A DNA stretch of 64,000 nucleotides. Origin: Arthrobacter burdickii. GTDB lineage: Bacteria; Actinomycetota; Actinomycetes; Actinomycetales; Micrococcaceae. The first letter of the stretch is position 1. The number at the start of each line of letters is the position of its first letter. The notes beneath the pieces were generated by a model. It was not told the origin of the DNA, did not search any database, and saw only the letters and a list, made by a program, of their open reading frames with translations. This document shows positions 63,994-64,000 of the stretch, one piece after another. Location of the stretch: contig NZ_JAROCG010000001.1 in assembly GCF_030433645.1 (NCBI RefSeq), forward strand, positions 1,736,001-1,800,000. The letters are read 5' to 3'. Both the position numbers and the translations under genes were made by a program.

Positions 63994-64000
63994 GTGAGCG
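63994..64000 (+). CDS. start of next gene (cut by window end)
   Basis: GTGAGCG behind GAAAGG with six bases spacing, the look of a start codon. Only two full codons are visible (Val/Met-Ser), so no function can be assigned. Confidence 0.35.

Overview
The window reads as the chromosome of a high-GC Gram-positive actinobacterium, most likely Micrococcaceae (Arthrobacter / Pseudarthrobacter type). Reasons: strong G/C bias at third codon positions, many GTG and TTG starts, an Lsr2 nucleoid protein, a GuaB3-type IMP dehydrogenase paralogue, a His-tailed GroEL next to groES under CIRCE operators, RNase J, an IdeR/DtxR-like iron box, and several genes that look leaderless. The genus is inference; no rRNA or tRNA gene was found.

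Layout. 0-5.2 kb: galactoside/oligosaccharide import cassette (ABC binding protein, two permeases, a DUF624/YesL-like membrane protein, GH42 beta-galactosidase). 5.3-20 kb: housekeeping and metabolic genes (YbdK-type carboxylate-amine ligase, shikimate dehydrogenase-like protein, GH13 amylosucrase, secreted trypsin-like protease, DJ-1/PfpI protein, VOC protein, APC permease, PhzF isomerase, an intact IS481-family element, YbaK deacylase, DUF503, HAD phosphatase, THUMP-like methyltransferase). 20-24 kb: a complete siderophore ABC importer behind an iron box. 23.9-26.1 kb: heat-shock groES-groEL with two CIRCE operators and a terminator-like hairpin between the genes. 26-33 kb: VanW protein, RNase J, guaB, ABC exporter. 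33-38.8 kb: nitronate monooxygenase plus a CYP152-like P450, Orn/Lys/Arg decarboxylase, DUF2254 protein. 39-43.3 kb: ribose-type ABC importer facing an amidohydrolase gene. 43.4-48.7 kb: KAS II-like synthase, M23 peptidase-like protein, a large Ig-repeat surface protein and a SipW-type secreted protein. 48.9-60.9 kb: accessory stretch of small membrane proteins, Lsr2, DUF families and several truncated genes (cupin, NmrA-like, asd). 61-64 kb: guaB3 and glpD.

The best lead is the CYP152-type P450 at 34.4-35.7 kb. Everything diagnostic of a fatty-acid peroxygenase is present (Arg-Pro substrate motif, active-site Gln, heme-loop context), but the axial heme-ligand Cys is a Tyr. Its operon partner is a flavin nitronate monooxygenase. 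Next come the IS481 copy, which landed inside a stop codon without destroying it and carries an RBS-sequestering hairpin; the intercistronic groES/groEL terminator; and the set of gene remnants at 42.4 and 53-59.5 kb.
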